From: Bacillota bacterium
Lineage (GTDB): Bacteria > Bacillota > Clostridia > Lachnospirales > Lachnospiraceae
Reading direction: 5' to 3'
NCBI GenBank assembly: GCA_023418475.1
Contig: JAEZZO010000029.1
Span: 1 to 64,000, forward strand
Length of the DNA stretch: 64,000 nt
Shown: positions 51,926 to 61,749 of the stretch, one piece after another
How the letters are laid out: the number at the start of each line of letters is the position of its first letter
How positions within the stretch are numbered: position 1 is the stretch's first letter
Translations under genes and position numbers: made by a program
The notes under the pieces: generated by a model
Databases searched by the model: none
The model's input: the letters and a program-made list of their open reading frames with translations, nothing else
What the model was told of the DNA's origin: nothing

Positions 51926-52747
51926 TTATTTCAAATATTTATCAAGGATTTGTTGATATGTTCCGTTAGCTTTAATATTTTTTAGTCCTGCATTGAACAT
52001 ATTGAGTAATTCTTGATCAGCTTTATCCATAATAGCGAAACCATAAGGAGCACCTTTGCTTTCCATTCCTGCAGGAATTTGAAGCTTTAAACCACCTGCT
52101 TTAATCGAAGCCTGCATAATCGGGGTATCTTCCACACAAGCAGCACTGTTTCCAAGAATAACATCCTGATACATTGTCGGTGAATCCTCAAATACTGTTA
52201 CAGAAAAACCATATTGGTCCTTTAAGCTGTTAGCAAAATCTGCTCCTGCCGTACCATTCTTAACCGCAACATTTTTCCCTTTCAAATCTTCAAATTTTGT
52301 AACATTACTTCCTTCTGCTACTACAAAAGACTGTGTTGCATCATAATATCCATCGGAGAAAATCCAGCCAGAATCAATACGTTCCTGTTTAATGGTGGCT
52401 CCTGCAATAAGACCATCAGCCTGTCCTGCCTGAACAGCTGCTACTGCTGCGTCCCAGCCAAGGCTCTGCAATTCATATTGAAAGCCCTGATCCTTTGCAA
52501 TGGCAGCCAACAGATCAACATCAATACCTACAAATTCATTTTTTTCGTTTGTATATTCAAAAGGCTTGAATACGGTATCAGTAGCAATGATCCATTTCTT
52601 ATCACTGGCAGATTTCGTTACACCTGCTGTTTCTGTAACTTTTCCTGCTCCACTGTCCTTGGTATCTGTCGATGTCTTTGTCCCGCAACCGGCAAATAAC
52701 ATACCTGCCATTAAGACCGTACAAAATAAAGCGATTGTTTTTTTCAT
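51926..52747 (-). CDS. Polar amino-acid ABC importer substrate-binding lipoprotein
   Basis: A 273-residue SBP of family 3. The lipobox 'LFAGCGT' lies near residue 20. The family signature 'NEFVGIDVDLLAAIAKDQGF' and 'FKPFEYTNEK' are followed by 'GLIAGATIKQERIDSGWIFSDGYYD' in outline. The amino acid bound cannot be named. AGGAGA precedes the ATG. First gene of the three-gene operon, under a full-consensus promoter at 52846-52874. Confidence 0.95.
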   Translation of the reverse strand: MKKTIALFCTVLMAGMLFAGCGTKTSTDTKDSGAGKVTETAGVTKSASDKKWIIATDTVFKPFEYTNEKNEFVGIDVDLLAAIAKDQGFQYELQSLGWDAAVAAVQAGQADGLIAGATIKQERIDSGWIFSDGYYDATQSFVVAEGSNVTKFEDLKGKNVAVKNGTAGADFANSLKDQYGFSVTVFEDSPTMYQDVILGNSAACVEDTPIMQASIKAGGLKLQIPAGMESKGAPYGFAIMDKADQELLNMFNAGLKNIKANGTYQQILDKYLK

Positions 52748-52845
52748 TATAAATTCTCCTGTCTAAAAAATTTGATAAAAATAGATTCGAGCTATGATTG
52801 TTATAATGTAAAAATATAGTACTTTCGCTCCAATCCATACCCAAC

Positions 52846-52874
52846 ATTATATACAATCCTATATTTATTGTCAA
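52846..52874 (-). promoter_or_regulatory. Consensus promoter of the amino-acid ABC operon
   Basis: On the minus strand, perfect TTGACA (52869-52874), 17 bp, perfect TATAAT (52846-52851), about 100 bp before the SBP start. Confidence 0.92.
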
Positions 52875-52940
52875 GTTTGTCTCATCTCACCTAAAATCTC
52901 ATCTCTCAATGGATTACTGTACACCGGCTTGTCAAAACCC

Positions 52941-53040
52941 GAGCGGTGTATCTGATACGTGCTTCCCAAAAAAGAATATTTGCATAAGCACTTCGTTATA
53001 CCTCCCACTATGGAGAGTGGCTCCGCTTCGGAAGAACTTA
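52941..53040 (+). repeat. Repeat C, copy 3
   Basis: GAGCGGTGTATCTGATACGTGC, then TTCCCAAAAAAGAATATTTGCAT in outline matches copy 1; the right arm ends GGCTCCGCTTCGGAAGAACTTA in outline and runs directly into the jetC stop codon at 53041. Confidence 0.8.
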
Positions 53041-56000
53041 TCAATCTTCTTCCGTATTTTCCATCAGCTCATAAAACCGTTCCTGTTCAAATTCTTCAAT
53101 TGAAATATGGGTCTTATTTTGATTGGCAAACAGGAATATCTTATTCACATTCTCGGTATAGTTCTGTATCTTATCATTTGGTGCACTGATAATGGCCTGT
53201 ACCTGCAGTGAATTAATTAATGTAATACAGGTGGCTACCTTTTCGGCGTCCATTTTAGAAAAGGCTTCATCGAGTACAACCAGCCTTGGTGTCGGTCTTC
53301 TCTTGGTTTTACTATCCATACTAATTCTGTAGATCTGCGCAAAGCTTGCGAGCAGTGCCACATAGAGAGGATTTTGTCCTTCTCCTCCTGAGTTTTTGGA
53401 TAGCATCTTCGTCAGAGAGGTCGGCGGTCCGCCGTTAACCCGCTGGAACATATCAAAGGACAGATAGGTCCTATAATCGCAGTAACGTTCCATATTCATG
53501 CGCGCTGCCTCCAAGGTCTTAGCATCACTGTTCGCAGGCGGCATAAACATTTCCAGCAATTCATTGATCAGGTCATTGTATTCGCTCTCATGCTTTAAGG
53601 TAAATAAATCCTCCTGCCCTTCCATACTGCTGCCCAACTGCTTCGGATTGATCTCCAGATCTTTATTAATGAACATGTCATAGAATTTGCCTTCTTCCCC
53701 GGTGTTTTTAGTCACACGGAAGCTATACTGATCCTTCCCGAAATCCAGCTGTTCCAGAACATGGTTTAAATCATTTTTTTGCTTCTGTGCATCTACGATT
53801 GCTGCTCTTATTTTATAGACAAAATCGGTTTTAAAATGGTAAATAGCTAACATTGCCTGTTTATTTGCCTTCTCCGTAAATTCAGCCAGCTTTTCACTGT
53901 CAAGTATTGCAAGCTGCTCCTCATATTCCTTATTATCATAGGAAGAAACCGAAAATCCCCTGTAATTATAGCGATCATAATATGCCTGCCGCTTTTCGAT
54001 CACTCTGGAGAATTCCAATTCCTTCTTCTCCCTGTTCTCTTCTATCTCATTTTGTATACGGTTTTTTAGAAAATCTGTTTTCTTTCCCTCGTTATCTGCC
54101 ATAAAAGACTGATATCCTGCTTCTCTGGACGGATCAGGAATAAAGGTTTTCTGTTTTTCAAACAGTTCTTCCTGATAGCTTAACATGATTTCCTTTAATT
54201 CACTTTGCTTATTTCCTTTTGTTCTAAGATCACCGTCCGTCTGGCTCTTTCTGGTACGCATATTCTCAAGGGATGCATCCAGTTTGAGCAGCCTCTCCTG
54301 CCATGTACTCAGATCTGTTTTTTTCAGATCCTCCAGCTTTTGCACGCTTTCCTGTCTTTCTTTTTCCTTCTTCAGTATCATTTGGCAGTCATTTTTCCAT
54401 TGCTCATAATTACTGATATCAGAAAAGGATTCATACCCTAATATTTCTGAAATCTCACGGCTTCGTCGATCCAGTGGAATTCTCTCATTCTTTAAGGTGT
54501 TTAAAGCATCCTGCGCCTTAATAAGTCTCTTTGCGATTGCCCCCTGCCCGATATAAGCATAGTCCGTATAATTTCGTGGGTCAATATGCTGTAGCTGATA
54601 ACCCTGGTATAGAACACAGTCCTTTGTGATTCCTCCGTTGTTTGCTCTTAGCTCTTCGACCGTTTCACACTTGATCACACTGCCCAGCAAATAATCAATA
54701 TAAGCTCTGACATAATCGGTAGCAGTTCCGACCTCCTGTGCAAGAGAATTCGGCAGGGTCTTTCTTTCCTTAGTGGATACCTTCTCCGTATCTGCAACAG
54801 ACACCTGATAAAATCTCCTGGCATCTAGGCCGCGGTATAACTCCATCGCCTTATTTACATAATCAGGATGCACCATTAAAGTTGTTTTACCGCCTCCTAG
54901 ATATCCTTCGATTGCATTTTGCCAGGCTTCACGCTTCACCTCGATGACATCCGCTAAAATATCCACCGGAACTGGTTTGCCGTAATATTTTGTAAGTCCT
55001 TCACTAAGGTATTCTTTTGCTTCCAGCAAGGTACGGGAATAATTCTTATGCCCCTTATTCAGTTCTTCTACTTCTTCTGCAGTAATCTCTATATTTTTTC
55101 TTAACTGATTGATTTTCTCTTTCAGCTCATCTTTTTCATCTCCCAGGGAAACCTTCACCTGTGCGATGTTTCCTCTGATCCGCTCTGCTTCTTTACGGTT
55201 CGCCTGATATTGTTCAAAGCTTCGGATTGCTTCCATCGTTTCCGGTTCCAGTAAATCCGTATTCTTCCAGACGGACAGCCTATTCACCAGTTTATCATAA
55301 TTTGATTTGGATCTTTGGAGTATTTCAATATTATCCTGCAAAAGTCTAAGCTGTTCCTGCAGGTGATTATAGCCGCTGTTTGAGAGTAAGCCTGCTATTT
55401 CGTCCCTCTCTTCCTGCATTTTAAGAATCTGTTGATTAAGCATAACAGAGGTATCATGAAGCTGCTCCATATCCCTATCGAGTGCTTCTAGCTGCAGTTC
55501 ACCGGCCTTCAAATTCAACTGTGCTGCCTTCATCTCGAGTTGATCCAGATTATACCTGCATTGGATTTCTTTGTTACAGCAGTCCACATATTTTTGATAT
55601 TGCTCCTTTACTTTTTTCAGAAGCACGATCTCCTGTTTTGTATCCTCCAGCTTTAGCTTCAAATTTGAATACTGCGTCACGCTGTCCTTCATGTCCTCAA
55701 TATGGATATTGACTTCTGTAAATATGTAATTCTTAATAAAATCATCCAATTTCATGTCCATCTTGAACGGAATTGCTTTTTTAAATAAAGCGATAAACCG
55801 TTCTGCCGGCAATCCGCCAAAATAATTGCCGTATATTTCATTCCTAAATTTTATGTCCGTGACGGTCTGAAAATATTCGTCCGATGAAAAGCTGCTCTTC
55901 ATATAATTTTTTAATTCTTCTATCGTAAAAGGCCTGTTTTCAGTACCCCTGTATTCATTTTCAAAAAGAGATCCGCTATGCCAGAACCACAGCTTTGAGA

Positions 56001-56388
56001 TATTATTTGTATCTGTATCCACATCAAAAGCAGCTCCAATGCACTGGCATGCACTCGTCTGTGAATCCTGAAATTCAATTACGACGGTGGCGGAAAAATT
56101 TCTGTTGCGCAGATATTTAGCCGTATTATTTTCTTCTATTCTAACCATGCCTCGAAGATATTCTATCAAAGTACGGTTGGAATCCTCCTTGGCTGCTTTA
56201 TTAAAAAATCCCCTTCCTGTCGTATCTGCATAGAGAATCATTTGCAGTGCATCGATCACTGTTGATTTTCCGCTGCCGGAATGACCGGTAAAAAAGTTAA
56301 CAGCTTCCTGGTAGGAGAGAATTTTTCTATTAATATAGTGCCAGTTATTCAGACACATTTTCGTCATCGTCAAAAACCTGTTGTCCAT
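53041..56388 (-). CDS. jetC: Wadjet/MksB-type SMC-like ATPase
   Basis: A 1115-residue SMC-like ATPase of the JetC/MksB/MukB type. Walker A 'GHSGSGKST' spans 35-43. Two long coiled-coil stretches (about 235-460, 630-860) flank a hinge (about 470-620). The C-terminal head has signature 'NSGGEGQNPLYVALLASFAQIY' in outline and Walker B 'LVVLDEAFSKMDAEK'. JetABC complexes extrude DNA loops and, with JetD, cleave small circular DNA. The ATG at 56388 follows AGGAGGAAG and overlaps jetB by 44 bp. No jetD follows; repeat C begins at the stop codon. Confidence 0.92.
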   Translation of the reverse strand: MDNRFLTMTKMCLNNWHYINRKILSYQEAVNFFTGHSGSGKSTVIDALQMILYADTTGRGFFNKAAKEDSNRTLIEYLRGMVRIEENNTAKYLRNRNFSATVVIEFQDSQTSACQCIGAAFDVDTDTNNISKLWFWHSGSLFENEYRGTENRPFTIEELKNYMKSSFSSDEYFQTVTDIKFRNEIYGNYFGGLPAERFIALFKKAIPFKMDMKLDDFIKNYIFTEVNIHIEDMKDSVTQYSNLKLKLEDTKQEIVLLKKVKEQYQKYVDCCNKEIQCRYNLDQLEMKAAQLNLKAGELQLEALDRDMEQLHDTSVMLNQQILKMQEERDEIAGLLSNSGYNHLQEQLRLLQDNIEILQRSKSNYDKLVNRLSVWKNTDLLEPETMEAIRSFEQYQANRKEAERIRGNIAQVKVSLGDEKDELKEKINQLRKNIEITAEEVEELNKGHKNYSRTLLEAKEYLSEGLTKYYGKPVPVDILADVIEVKREAWQNAIEGYLGGGKTTLMVHPDYVNKAMELYRGLDARRFYQVSVADTEKVSTKERKTLPNSLAQEVGTATDYVRAYIDYLLGSVIKCETVEELRANNGGITKDCVLYQGYQLQHIDPRNYTDYAYIGQGAIAKRLIKAQDALNTLKNERIPLDRRSREISEILGYESFSDISNYEQWKNDCQMILKKEKERQESVQKLEDLKKTDLSTWQERLLKLDASLENMRTRKSQTDGDLRTKGNKQSELKEIMLSYQEELFEKQKTFIPDPSREAGYQSFMADNEGKKTDFLKNRIQNEIEENREKKELEFSRVIEKRQAYYDRYNYRGFSVSSYDNKEYEEQLAILDSEKLAEFTEKANKQAMLAIYHFKTDFVYKIRAAIVDAQKQKNDLNHVLEQLDFGKDQYSFRVTKNTGEEGKFYDMFINKDLEINPKQLGSSMEGQEDLFTLKHESEYNDLINELLEMFMPPANSDAKTLEAARMNMERYCDYRTYLSFDMFQRVNGGPPTSLTKMLSKNSGGEGQNPLYVALLASFAQIYRISMDSKTKRRPTPRLVVLDEAFSKMDAEKVATCITLINSLQVQAIISAPNDKIQNYTENVNKIFLFANQNKTHISIEEFEQERFYELMENTEED

Positions 56389-56989
56389 CCTCTTCCTCCT
56401 CACTCTCCTGGTATTGTTTAATTAATTCCGCTATCTCCTTGCCATCAAAGAGTAAATTTATAATAGGATTGATGATAAAGCGTATCTCACTGTCCAGTAC
56501 AACCGTATCATCAAGTACTTCCACAATCTGATATCTTTTCAGAAGGGCAATGGTCTTTTTCATTTCCGTAATCGCAATTTTACCTTTCCATAAGCGGAAC
56601 ATCTGCATTTTCTCATTCATAACGCCTAAGGTTGTATAAACCTGTACGGAACTTGATATTGTGCTCATTTGTTCGTCGTAGATTATTTTCAGTAATAGAA
56701 TAAAATAGGTTGACAGAGGGGTTATTTTCTCCCCCAGCAGTGTTGGAGTTTTGATATAGATGATGTTGTAGTGCCGGTTTTCCAGTAAATCAATGTCTGC
56801 AGCATTAAAATAATCCTTTAAAAACTCAAGGTGCCTTTCGCAAACACGGTAATCCTCATTGACTAAATACCGTTCTGTTTTTTTATCATATTTTCTTTCC
56901 AGAATATACGTCTGGTTTAATAATTTCTTTATTACCTCACTAAGCTTTTCTTTTTCTTCATCCAATAAGCCTCTATAGTAAGAAAGCAT
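56345..56989 (-). CDS. jetB: Wadjet kleisin-associated subunit (DUF4194)
   Basis: A 214-residue protein matching DUF4194/JetB (MksE-like): winged-helix pattern 'LNQTYILERKYDKKTERYLVNEDYRVCERHLEFLKDYF' in outline and 'LSTYFILLLKIIYDEQ'. It ends in a very acidic tail ('EEEEDGQQVFDDDENVSE'). JetB binds the kleisin JetA and the JetC heads. AAGGAG precedes the ATG. It sits between jetA (134 bp upstream) and jetC. Confidence 0.9.
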   Translation of the reverse strand: MLSYYRGLLDEEKEKLSEVIKKLLNQTYILERKYDKKTERYLVNEDYRVCERHLEFLKDYFNAADIDLLENRHYNIIYIKTPTLLGEKITPLSTYFILLLKIIYDEQMSTISSSVQVYTTLGVMNEKMQMFRLWKGKIAITEMKKTIALLKRYQIVEVLDDTVVLDSEIRFIINPIINLLFDGKEIAELIKQYQESEEEEDGQQVFDDDENVSE

Positions 56990-57064
56990 TCTGTACTCCT
57001 TTTCTTTCGGGTTTTCTATCTAATTACCGCTAAGCGATATTTCAAATAAATGGTTAAGAAGCCT

Positions 57065-57131
57065 GGAATGAGCACCGTTGTACTCATTCCGGGGTTCTTC
57101 TTAAGTGTGAAGACGCTTTATCTTCACACTT
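57065..57131. repeat. Two hairpins between jetA and jetB
   Basis: GGAATGAG (57065-57072) with CTCATTCC (57083-57090), and AAGTGTGAAG (57103-57112) with CTTCACACTT (57122-57131). The second overlaps the jetA stop codon and on the plus strand is followed by TTTT, so it has terminator form only in the antisense direction. Confidence 0.7.
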
Positions 57132-58500
57132 TTTTCAACCGGAAGACAGCGTTCGGATAACGAAAGCCTCCGTTTGTAATGCTATCCTCTGTCTCACCTA
57201 CTAATTCAAAAGGACTTTTCATACGAAGGCTTTGGTCAAAGGCTAGTATTAATAGCTCAAATTCTTTTTTGCTTGTAACAGGGTGTTCCTTTACTCTGTA
57301 AATACCCTGATCCATATGATCCAGGATGTAATGTTCAATCTGCGTCTTACTGTAGCGGGCCGTACTTTTATTCGCACGCAAGATTTCTTCCCTGGATAAG
57401 TCCTCCTCCTCATAATCAGACACTTCCTTATCCACCTTCAGAATACTTTTTGCCCTCTTCTTATAGAAGGAGGCTTCTGAAAAAACGTTAAAATCATTCA
57501 ATTGTATTCTCTTTCCTATTTGCTTTGTCAGTTTATCCTCCTTGCCAGAGCTTAAAAGATTTAGTAAAGTTACCAGATTTCCCTTTAGATTTTGATCTCT
57601 GCTTAATAAATACTCCATCCGGCTTACCGTTACACGAATGTATTTGCTGTGCTCCGCATCGATATGGGCAATCCGGCTTTCCATATTACTGATGCTTCGG
57701 TCGATTTCATAAATAAGGTCACTATATTCCAGATCTATTTCTTCCGGCTTTCTATCCGGAGCCTCCGAAAGCAGCTTTCTTTTTAGCAGCTCCAGTCTGC
57801 TATCGTCCTGCTCCAGGGATCTTATCAGGTCTCTGATCTCATTTTTATATTTATAAAAATTATCACTCGTTTTCAGTAAACCGTATTTCCTGTGAACCTC
57901 TGTTTCAACATATATCTCAAGATGCTCCGCCAGCACCTCCTCATAGCTTGTTTTCTCCAGCAGGCTTTCAAAAAACCGGTCCATATTATGAAGCATTAAT
58001 TGCAGGGATCGATTAAGCCTGGTTGCATTTTGTTTTGCGCTGACCAGCATCTCTATTCCTAATTTTTTATCATGATAGAAGGAATACAGATTTGAGAATA
58101 TATTCTGTATTTCAATATCCGTCTCCTTCTCATCCCGGTTGTCCGCTTTGAGGAAGGCTTCTATAAAAATGGCAGCATAGTCGGGAATTACGATATTGGT
58201 CTTAAAGTTTACATAATCCTCTGCTTTTCTAAGCCACCCGAAGGTTGTCAGTTTGTTTACAATCTGCATGGAAGTCGGTTCATTGGAGGTATCCTCCGTC
58301 TCCTCGTCATCTCCCGAAACATCGATCAGACGGCCTTCAAAATGCTCTCCTACCAGCTGTATACAGGTTTCTCTCGTAAGAAAATAATCATTATACAGAT
58401 ATTCCTGATAGATTACAAATAAGGCTTCTATGTAGATATAGCGGTTGCTGCTGCGAAACAGCTTCCAAAATTCCTGTGGTATGTTCTGTATTTCGTTCAT
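57124..58500 (-). CDS. jetA: Wadjet kleisin-like subunit
   Basis: A 458-residue, largely helical, highly charged protein matching the JetA (MksF-like) position and family: 'PQEFWKLFRSSNRYIYIEALFVIYQEYLYNDYFLTRE' in outline at the N-terminus, a central helical region 'DRSISNMESRIAHIDAEHSKYIRVTVSRMEYLLSRD' in outline and C-terminal 'RYSKTQIEHYILDHMD'. Kleisins bridge the two SMC heads. An AAGG site precedes the ATG. First gene of jetABC. Confidence 0.88.
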   Translation of the reverse strand: MNEIQNIPQEFWKLFRSSNRYIYIEALFVIYQEYLYNDYFLTRETCIQLVGEHFEGRLIDVSGDDEETEDTSNEPTSMQIVNKLTTFGWLRKAEDYVNFKTNIVIPDYAAIFIEAFLKADNRDEKETDIEIQNIFSNLYSFYHDKKLGIEMLVSAKQNATRLNRSLQLMLHNMDRFFESLLEKTSYEEVLAEHLEIYVETEVHRKYGLLKTSDNFYKYKNEIRDLIRSLEQDDSRLELLKRKLLSEAPDRKPEEIDLEYSDLIYEIDRSISNMESRIAHIDAEHSKYIRVTVSRMEYLLSRDQNLKGNLVTLLNLLSSGKEDKLTKQIGKRIQLNDFNVFSEASFYKKRAKSILKVDKEVSDYEEEDLSREEILRANKSTARYSKTQIEHYILDHMDQGIYRVKEHPVTSKKEFELLILAFDQSLRMKSPFELVGETEDSITNGGFRYPNAVFRLKKV

Positions 58501-58941
58501 TCGCCTTTTCCTTTATTTTTCATAAGAAATAATTTAAATACAAAAATTAGCAAAAACTATTTGCAATTCAATGTCTAAATCCAACTAATAGACATTGAAA
58601 TCAAGTATTACTTCTTCAAAATTCTATCCATACGTACTGATTATAGCATAAAAACAATCAATACGTTAAGAATTACTATTTTTTTTATTCCGACCGCTAA
58701 AAGCCGCGCAGACCAACCGCCGCTAATTACCTTTACCTGGTAGCAACAGGTGTTCAGGTGTCTTTCTTGGAAAGCAAAAAGCTTTGCAGTCTGATAAGAT
58801 TTCCTATATAATATAGAAAATTTACCTTCTTCAAAGCTTTTGCGTTATCCTTCTATTAAAAATTTCATTTGATCCATTAATTTCGAGTTCTGCTTTTAGT
58901 GAAATTATCAGAAGCCATATAGTATCAACTGCCAGTTTGAT
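58501..58941. other. Gene-free interval upstream of jetABC
   Basis: No gene. A possible minus-strand promoter for jetABC (TTAACG, 18 bp, TATAAT) lies near 58643-58673. A 9-bp hairpin CAATGTCTA..TAGACATTG lies at 58571-58599. A degenerate repeat A-like piece lies at about 58703-58756 (GCGCAGACC, CTAATTACC, GGTAGCAACAGG). No jetD-like coding remains were seen. Confidence 0.5.
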
Positions 58942-60240
58942 TTAATTTGCAAAAGCATATTCAAGAACTGGATCAATTCCATTCTCATAGTCCTGTATCG
59001 TCGGCTGTATAAGTTTATCAGGCAGGAATTCATGTACGCCCTCATTCTTATAGGCAAACAACTTGCTGAATTCAAAATGCTTTGTGCTATAACTCAAAGA
59101 CATCTGGGAGTTAGGCAGACTAAAGTACTGGATATCCCCATAATGATCCAGTGAACCACCCGTGGTTTCTCCAATGCTGACAGCCTCGGGAGCAGACTCC
59201 TTTATTCGATAGATAGCAAACATACCAGAGGAAAAAGTCTTGCGTCCCACTATGATATAAACTTTAAGCTCCGGATTCTTCTTAATATAACTACTCAGCT
59301 GTTGTGTAAAAGGATTTAGTATTTCAGAATTGCCACCACTATTATTTCTCAAATCAACAATTATTTTCTTCGTATCGTTATTTTCAATGGTCTGGAATAG
59401 CTCCTTATTAAAATCAGCAAATTTCAGTTTGTCTGTCTCACCACAGATATTATATTCAAAATAAACTGCCTTTTGCTCGGCTATATACTGATAAGTATAA
59501 TATTGATCAAATCTGCCAATCAATACATCCTTCGTCTTCTTATTAATATTATCCACACTCATACTATCGTCAAAAGCGGTAACAGTGAACTCCTTCTCCT
59601 TACCATCCTTCTCTACAGTGAATACAGCTTTCCCCTCTTCTTTAATTAATCCAAGACGGTACATATATACTGGAGATTGCAGATAACTTGGAAGCATAGC
59701 ACGCACCCAGCCTTCGTTTTCATGTGGTATGAGCGTAGTGAGCTCTTTTGTTATCTTATCAATATCGACCCCGTCTATTTTCGTAACCTGAGAGTTCATC
59801 ATCTCTTTCAGGCTTACATCAGCATCCACTACACAAACCTGTCCGTTAAAGATATAAAACTGCAGAGGATAACGGTAACCATCCCAGGTGTTAATTGTAG
59901 TATGAGCATCTCCTATACTGGCGATAATCTGATTTAACCTTGTATATATTTTTGCATTATCCAGTTGATCTACTTTCGCAATCAGCTGGTCTATTTCCTT
60001 ATTAAATTTCTTCTTGGAAATATGGAAAAACAGATTTTTATGTCGTCTAGGAAGTTCTTTTTTCAGATACTTCAGGTCTTTTATTAGAAGCGCATTACGT
60101 TCTTTATTCGTATTATCATGAAATATAATGACATCACACTTTGATAAACCATCCATGTCTGCTTTCATCTCATTTCGCGAGCTTGCTGCCATTGTAAGTA
60201 CACAAGCAATCGTAATTAATAAGGTAACTAATTTTCTCAT
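58942..60240 (-). CDS. Secreted S41-family (C-terminal-processing) peptidase
   Basis: A 432-residue exported protein with a signal peptide (about 1-21). The tail-specific protease core in the second half has 'KIIVDLRNNSGGNSEILNPF' and the nucleophile region 'IIVGRKTFSSGMFAI' (Ser-Ser-Gly), then 'IGETTGGSLDHYGD'. An earlier part (about 90-230) holds 'ASIGDAHTTIN', common in S41 members acting on extracellular proteins. The Ser/Lys catalytic pair cannot be fully confirmed from sequence alone. It lies 190 bp downstream of the metallophosphoesterase gene and is separated from it by a strong terminator. Confidence 0.88.
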   Translation of the reverse strand: MRKLVTLLITIACVLTMAASSRNEMKADMDGLSKCDVIIFHDNTNKERNALLIKDLKYLKKELPRRHKNLFFHISKKKFNKEIDQLIAKVDQLDNAKIYTRLNQIIASIGDAHTTINTWDGYRYPLQFYIFNGQVCVVDADVSLKEMMNSQVTKIDGVDIDKITKELTTLIPHENEGWVRAMLPSYLQSPVYMYRLGLIKEEGKAVFTVEKDGKEKEFTVTAFDDSMSVDNINKKTKDVLIGRFDQYYTYQYIAEQKAVYFEYNICGETDKLKFADFNKELFQTIENNDTKKIIVDLRNNSGGNSEILNPFTQQLSSYIKKNPELKVYIIVGRKTFSSGMFAIYRIKESAPEAVSIGETTGGSLDHYGDIQYFSLPNSQMSLSYSTKHFEFSKLFAYKNEGVHEFLPDKLIQPTIQDYENGIDPVLEYAFAN

Positions 60241-60337
60241 CTAATCTATTTCCTCTCTTGTATTTTTGTGCATATACCAATGGAAATAGTATACAAATTA
60301 AACATCAGCTTGTCAATGTAAATACTCTTATTCAGAA

Positions 60338-60390
60338 AAGATGGTCCATTTCGTTTCTTTCAATGTGAAAGAAATTGAATGGACCATCTT
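60338..60390 (-). terminator. Strong intrinsic terminator of the metallophosphoesterase gene
   Basis: A ~25-bp near-perfect stem (60338-60362 with 60366-60390) around a 3-base loop; on the minus strand it ends in CTTTTCT. Confidence 0.88.
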
Positions 60391-60429
60391 ATGATCAGGC
60401 TGTATCATTACAGGTGTCTATTTTATTAA

Positions 60430-61749
60430 TTATTTACTAATGCTGGCACTAATATCAGTAATAGAGCCATTCTCCTCATATTTATAAACTGCAGCGGTAT
60501 CCTTATCACCCGTAGTGATAACGGTAAAGGTTCTGGTAGCTTCGGGATAGTCCGTATTATGATCAACCCAGGTTCCATCATTGAGATATAATTTTCCGTT
60601 ACCCAAATCACGATATTGAGGTACATGGGTATGTCCGAATACAACAATGTCTACTTTTTCATTCGGATTTTCCAAATACTGTACCTTTGCTTGCGCATAG
60701 TAATAATCCCAGTTCAAAGTTCCGGCTACCGCCTCAAGAAAGCTGTTAGGAACCTTTACTTTATTTATTTTCTGACGCTCAGCCCACGTACGCTGTATAT
60801 TTTTATACAATACCGGTGCACTAATCTTACCATCCTTCTGCTGTGCTGGATAGAAATCTAAATAGCTGTATGCATCATTAAAACCGGCAATACGCAAATC
60901 AAATATTTTTTTCTTAGGACTCTCCTTTGGTGTAATTCGCATGGAGATATTGTTAAGAATGGAGTAGTAAAGATATGCACCATACTGATCTGTATTGGAC
61001 TTATCCGGTACTTTTGTAACTACCGGAAGATTCTTCTTCACTTTTGGTCTGCCCTCTAATACCCATGTTGCAGCATAGCGCGCATAAATATAACCTGCCG
61101 GTAAAATTGTGTTCGCATTTTTGCAAAGTTTTGCATTCGTAACGGTATCCGGAGCAGAAAACACATCATAACGGTGACCATGCTCAATTGCAATCTCATT
61201 TCGGTCTCCTGTATAATAAGTACCAAGACCTCTGGCATCGGTAACCTGAACAATCTTCGGAATTGCTTCCTGCAAGACGCTGGCCTCCAGTGTCATGTCA
61301 TGATTTCCAATTATGTAAACCAGCTTAATGCCGCTGTCAGCCACTTTATTAAATTCATCAATAACATCCTGGTTATTGGCAATTACGCCCTTATAAAACT
61401 GCTTCTCATCCGAAAAGCTGGGATAGTAGACAGGCAGATACCACTCATCCAGAAAATCTCCGTCAATTATAAGCTCCCGAACATCTGTCGTTTTCTGCAG
61501 CTGCTTTAAGAATTCAATGATAAAAGGACGGTTTGTAACAGTTTCGCTATATTTGTCTTCAATACCAAGATGAATGTCACTCATGACAATAATTTTATTT
61601 CTAGTGGTTCCAGCATCCCATAAAGCTGCCGTACCTTTTGCCTCATCAGAAACTGCTGCACTGGCCTGTGATGAATGTCCTGTGGTGAATGAAGCCAAAG
61701 AAATAACCATCATGAACACCAACAATAAAGATAGAATTCTTTTTTTCAT
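60430..61749 (-). CDS. Secreted calcineurin-like metallophosphoesterase
   Basis: A 439-residue exported protein: signal peptide (about 1-32, Ala-Ser-Ala cleavage). The metallophosphoesterase motifs appear in order: 'DIHLG', 'GDFLDEW', 'GNHD', a later His in 'AIEHGHRYD', and 'GHTH'. The active site should hold two metal ions and cleave phosphoester bonds outside the cell. The substrate is unknown; the region between motifs is longer than in UDP-diacylglucosamine hydrolases. The start at 61749 lies 8 bases after GGAGG. Confidence 0.92.
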   Translation of the reverse strand: MKKRILSLLLVFMMVISLASFTTGHSSQASAAVSDEAKGTAALWDAGTTRNKIIVMSDIHLGIEDKYSETVTNRPFIIEFLKQLQKTTDVRELIIDGDFLDEWYLPVYYPSFSDEKQFYKGVIANNQDVIDEFNKVADSGIKLVYIIGNHDMTLEASVLQEAIPKIVQVTDARGLGTYYTGDRNEIAIEHGHRYDVFSAPDTVTNAKLCKNANTILPAGYIYARYAATWVLEGRPKVKKNLPVVTKVPDKSNTDQYGAYLYYSILNNISMRITPKESPKKKIFDLRIAGFNDAYSYLDFYPAQQKDGKISAPVLYKNIQRTWAERQKINKVKVPNSFLEAVAGTLNWDYYYAQAKVQYLENPNEKVDIVVFGHTHVPQYRDLGNGKLYLNDGTWVDHNTDYPEATRTFTVITTGDKDTAAVYKYEENGSITDISASISK

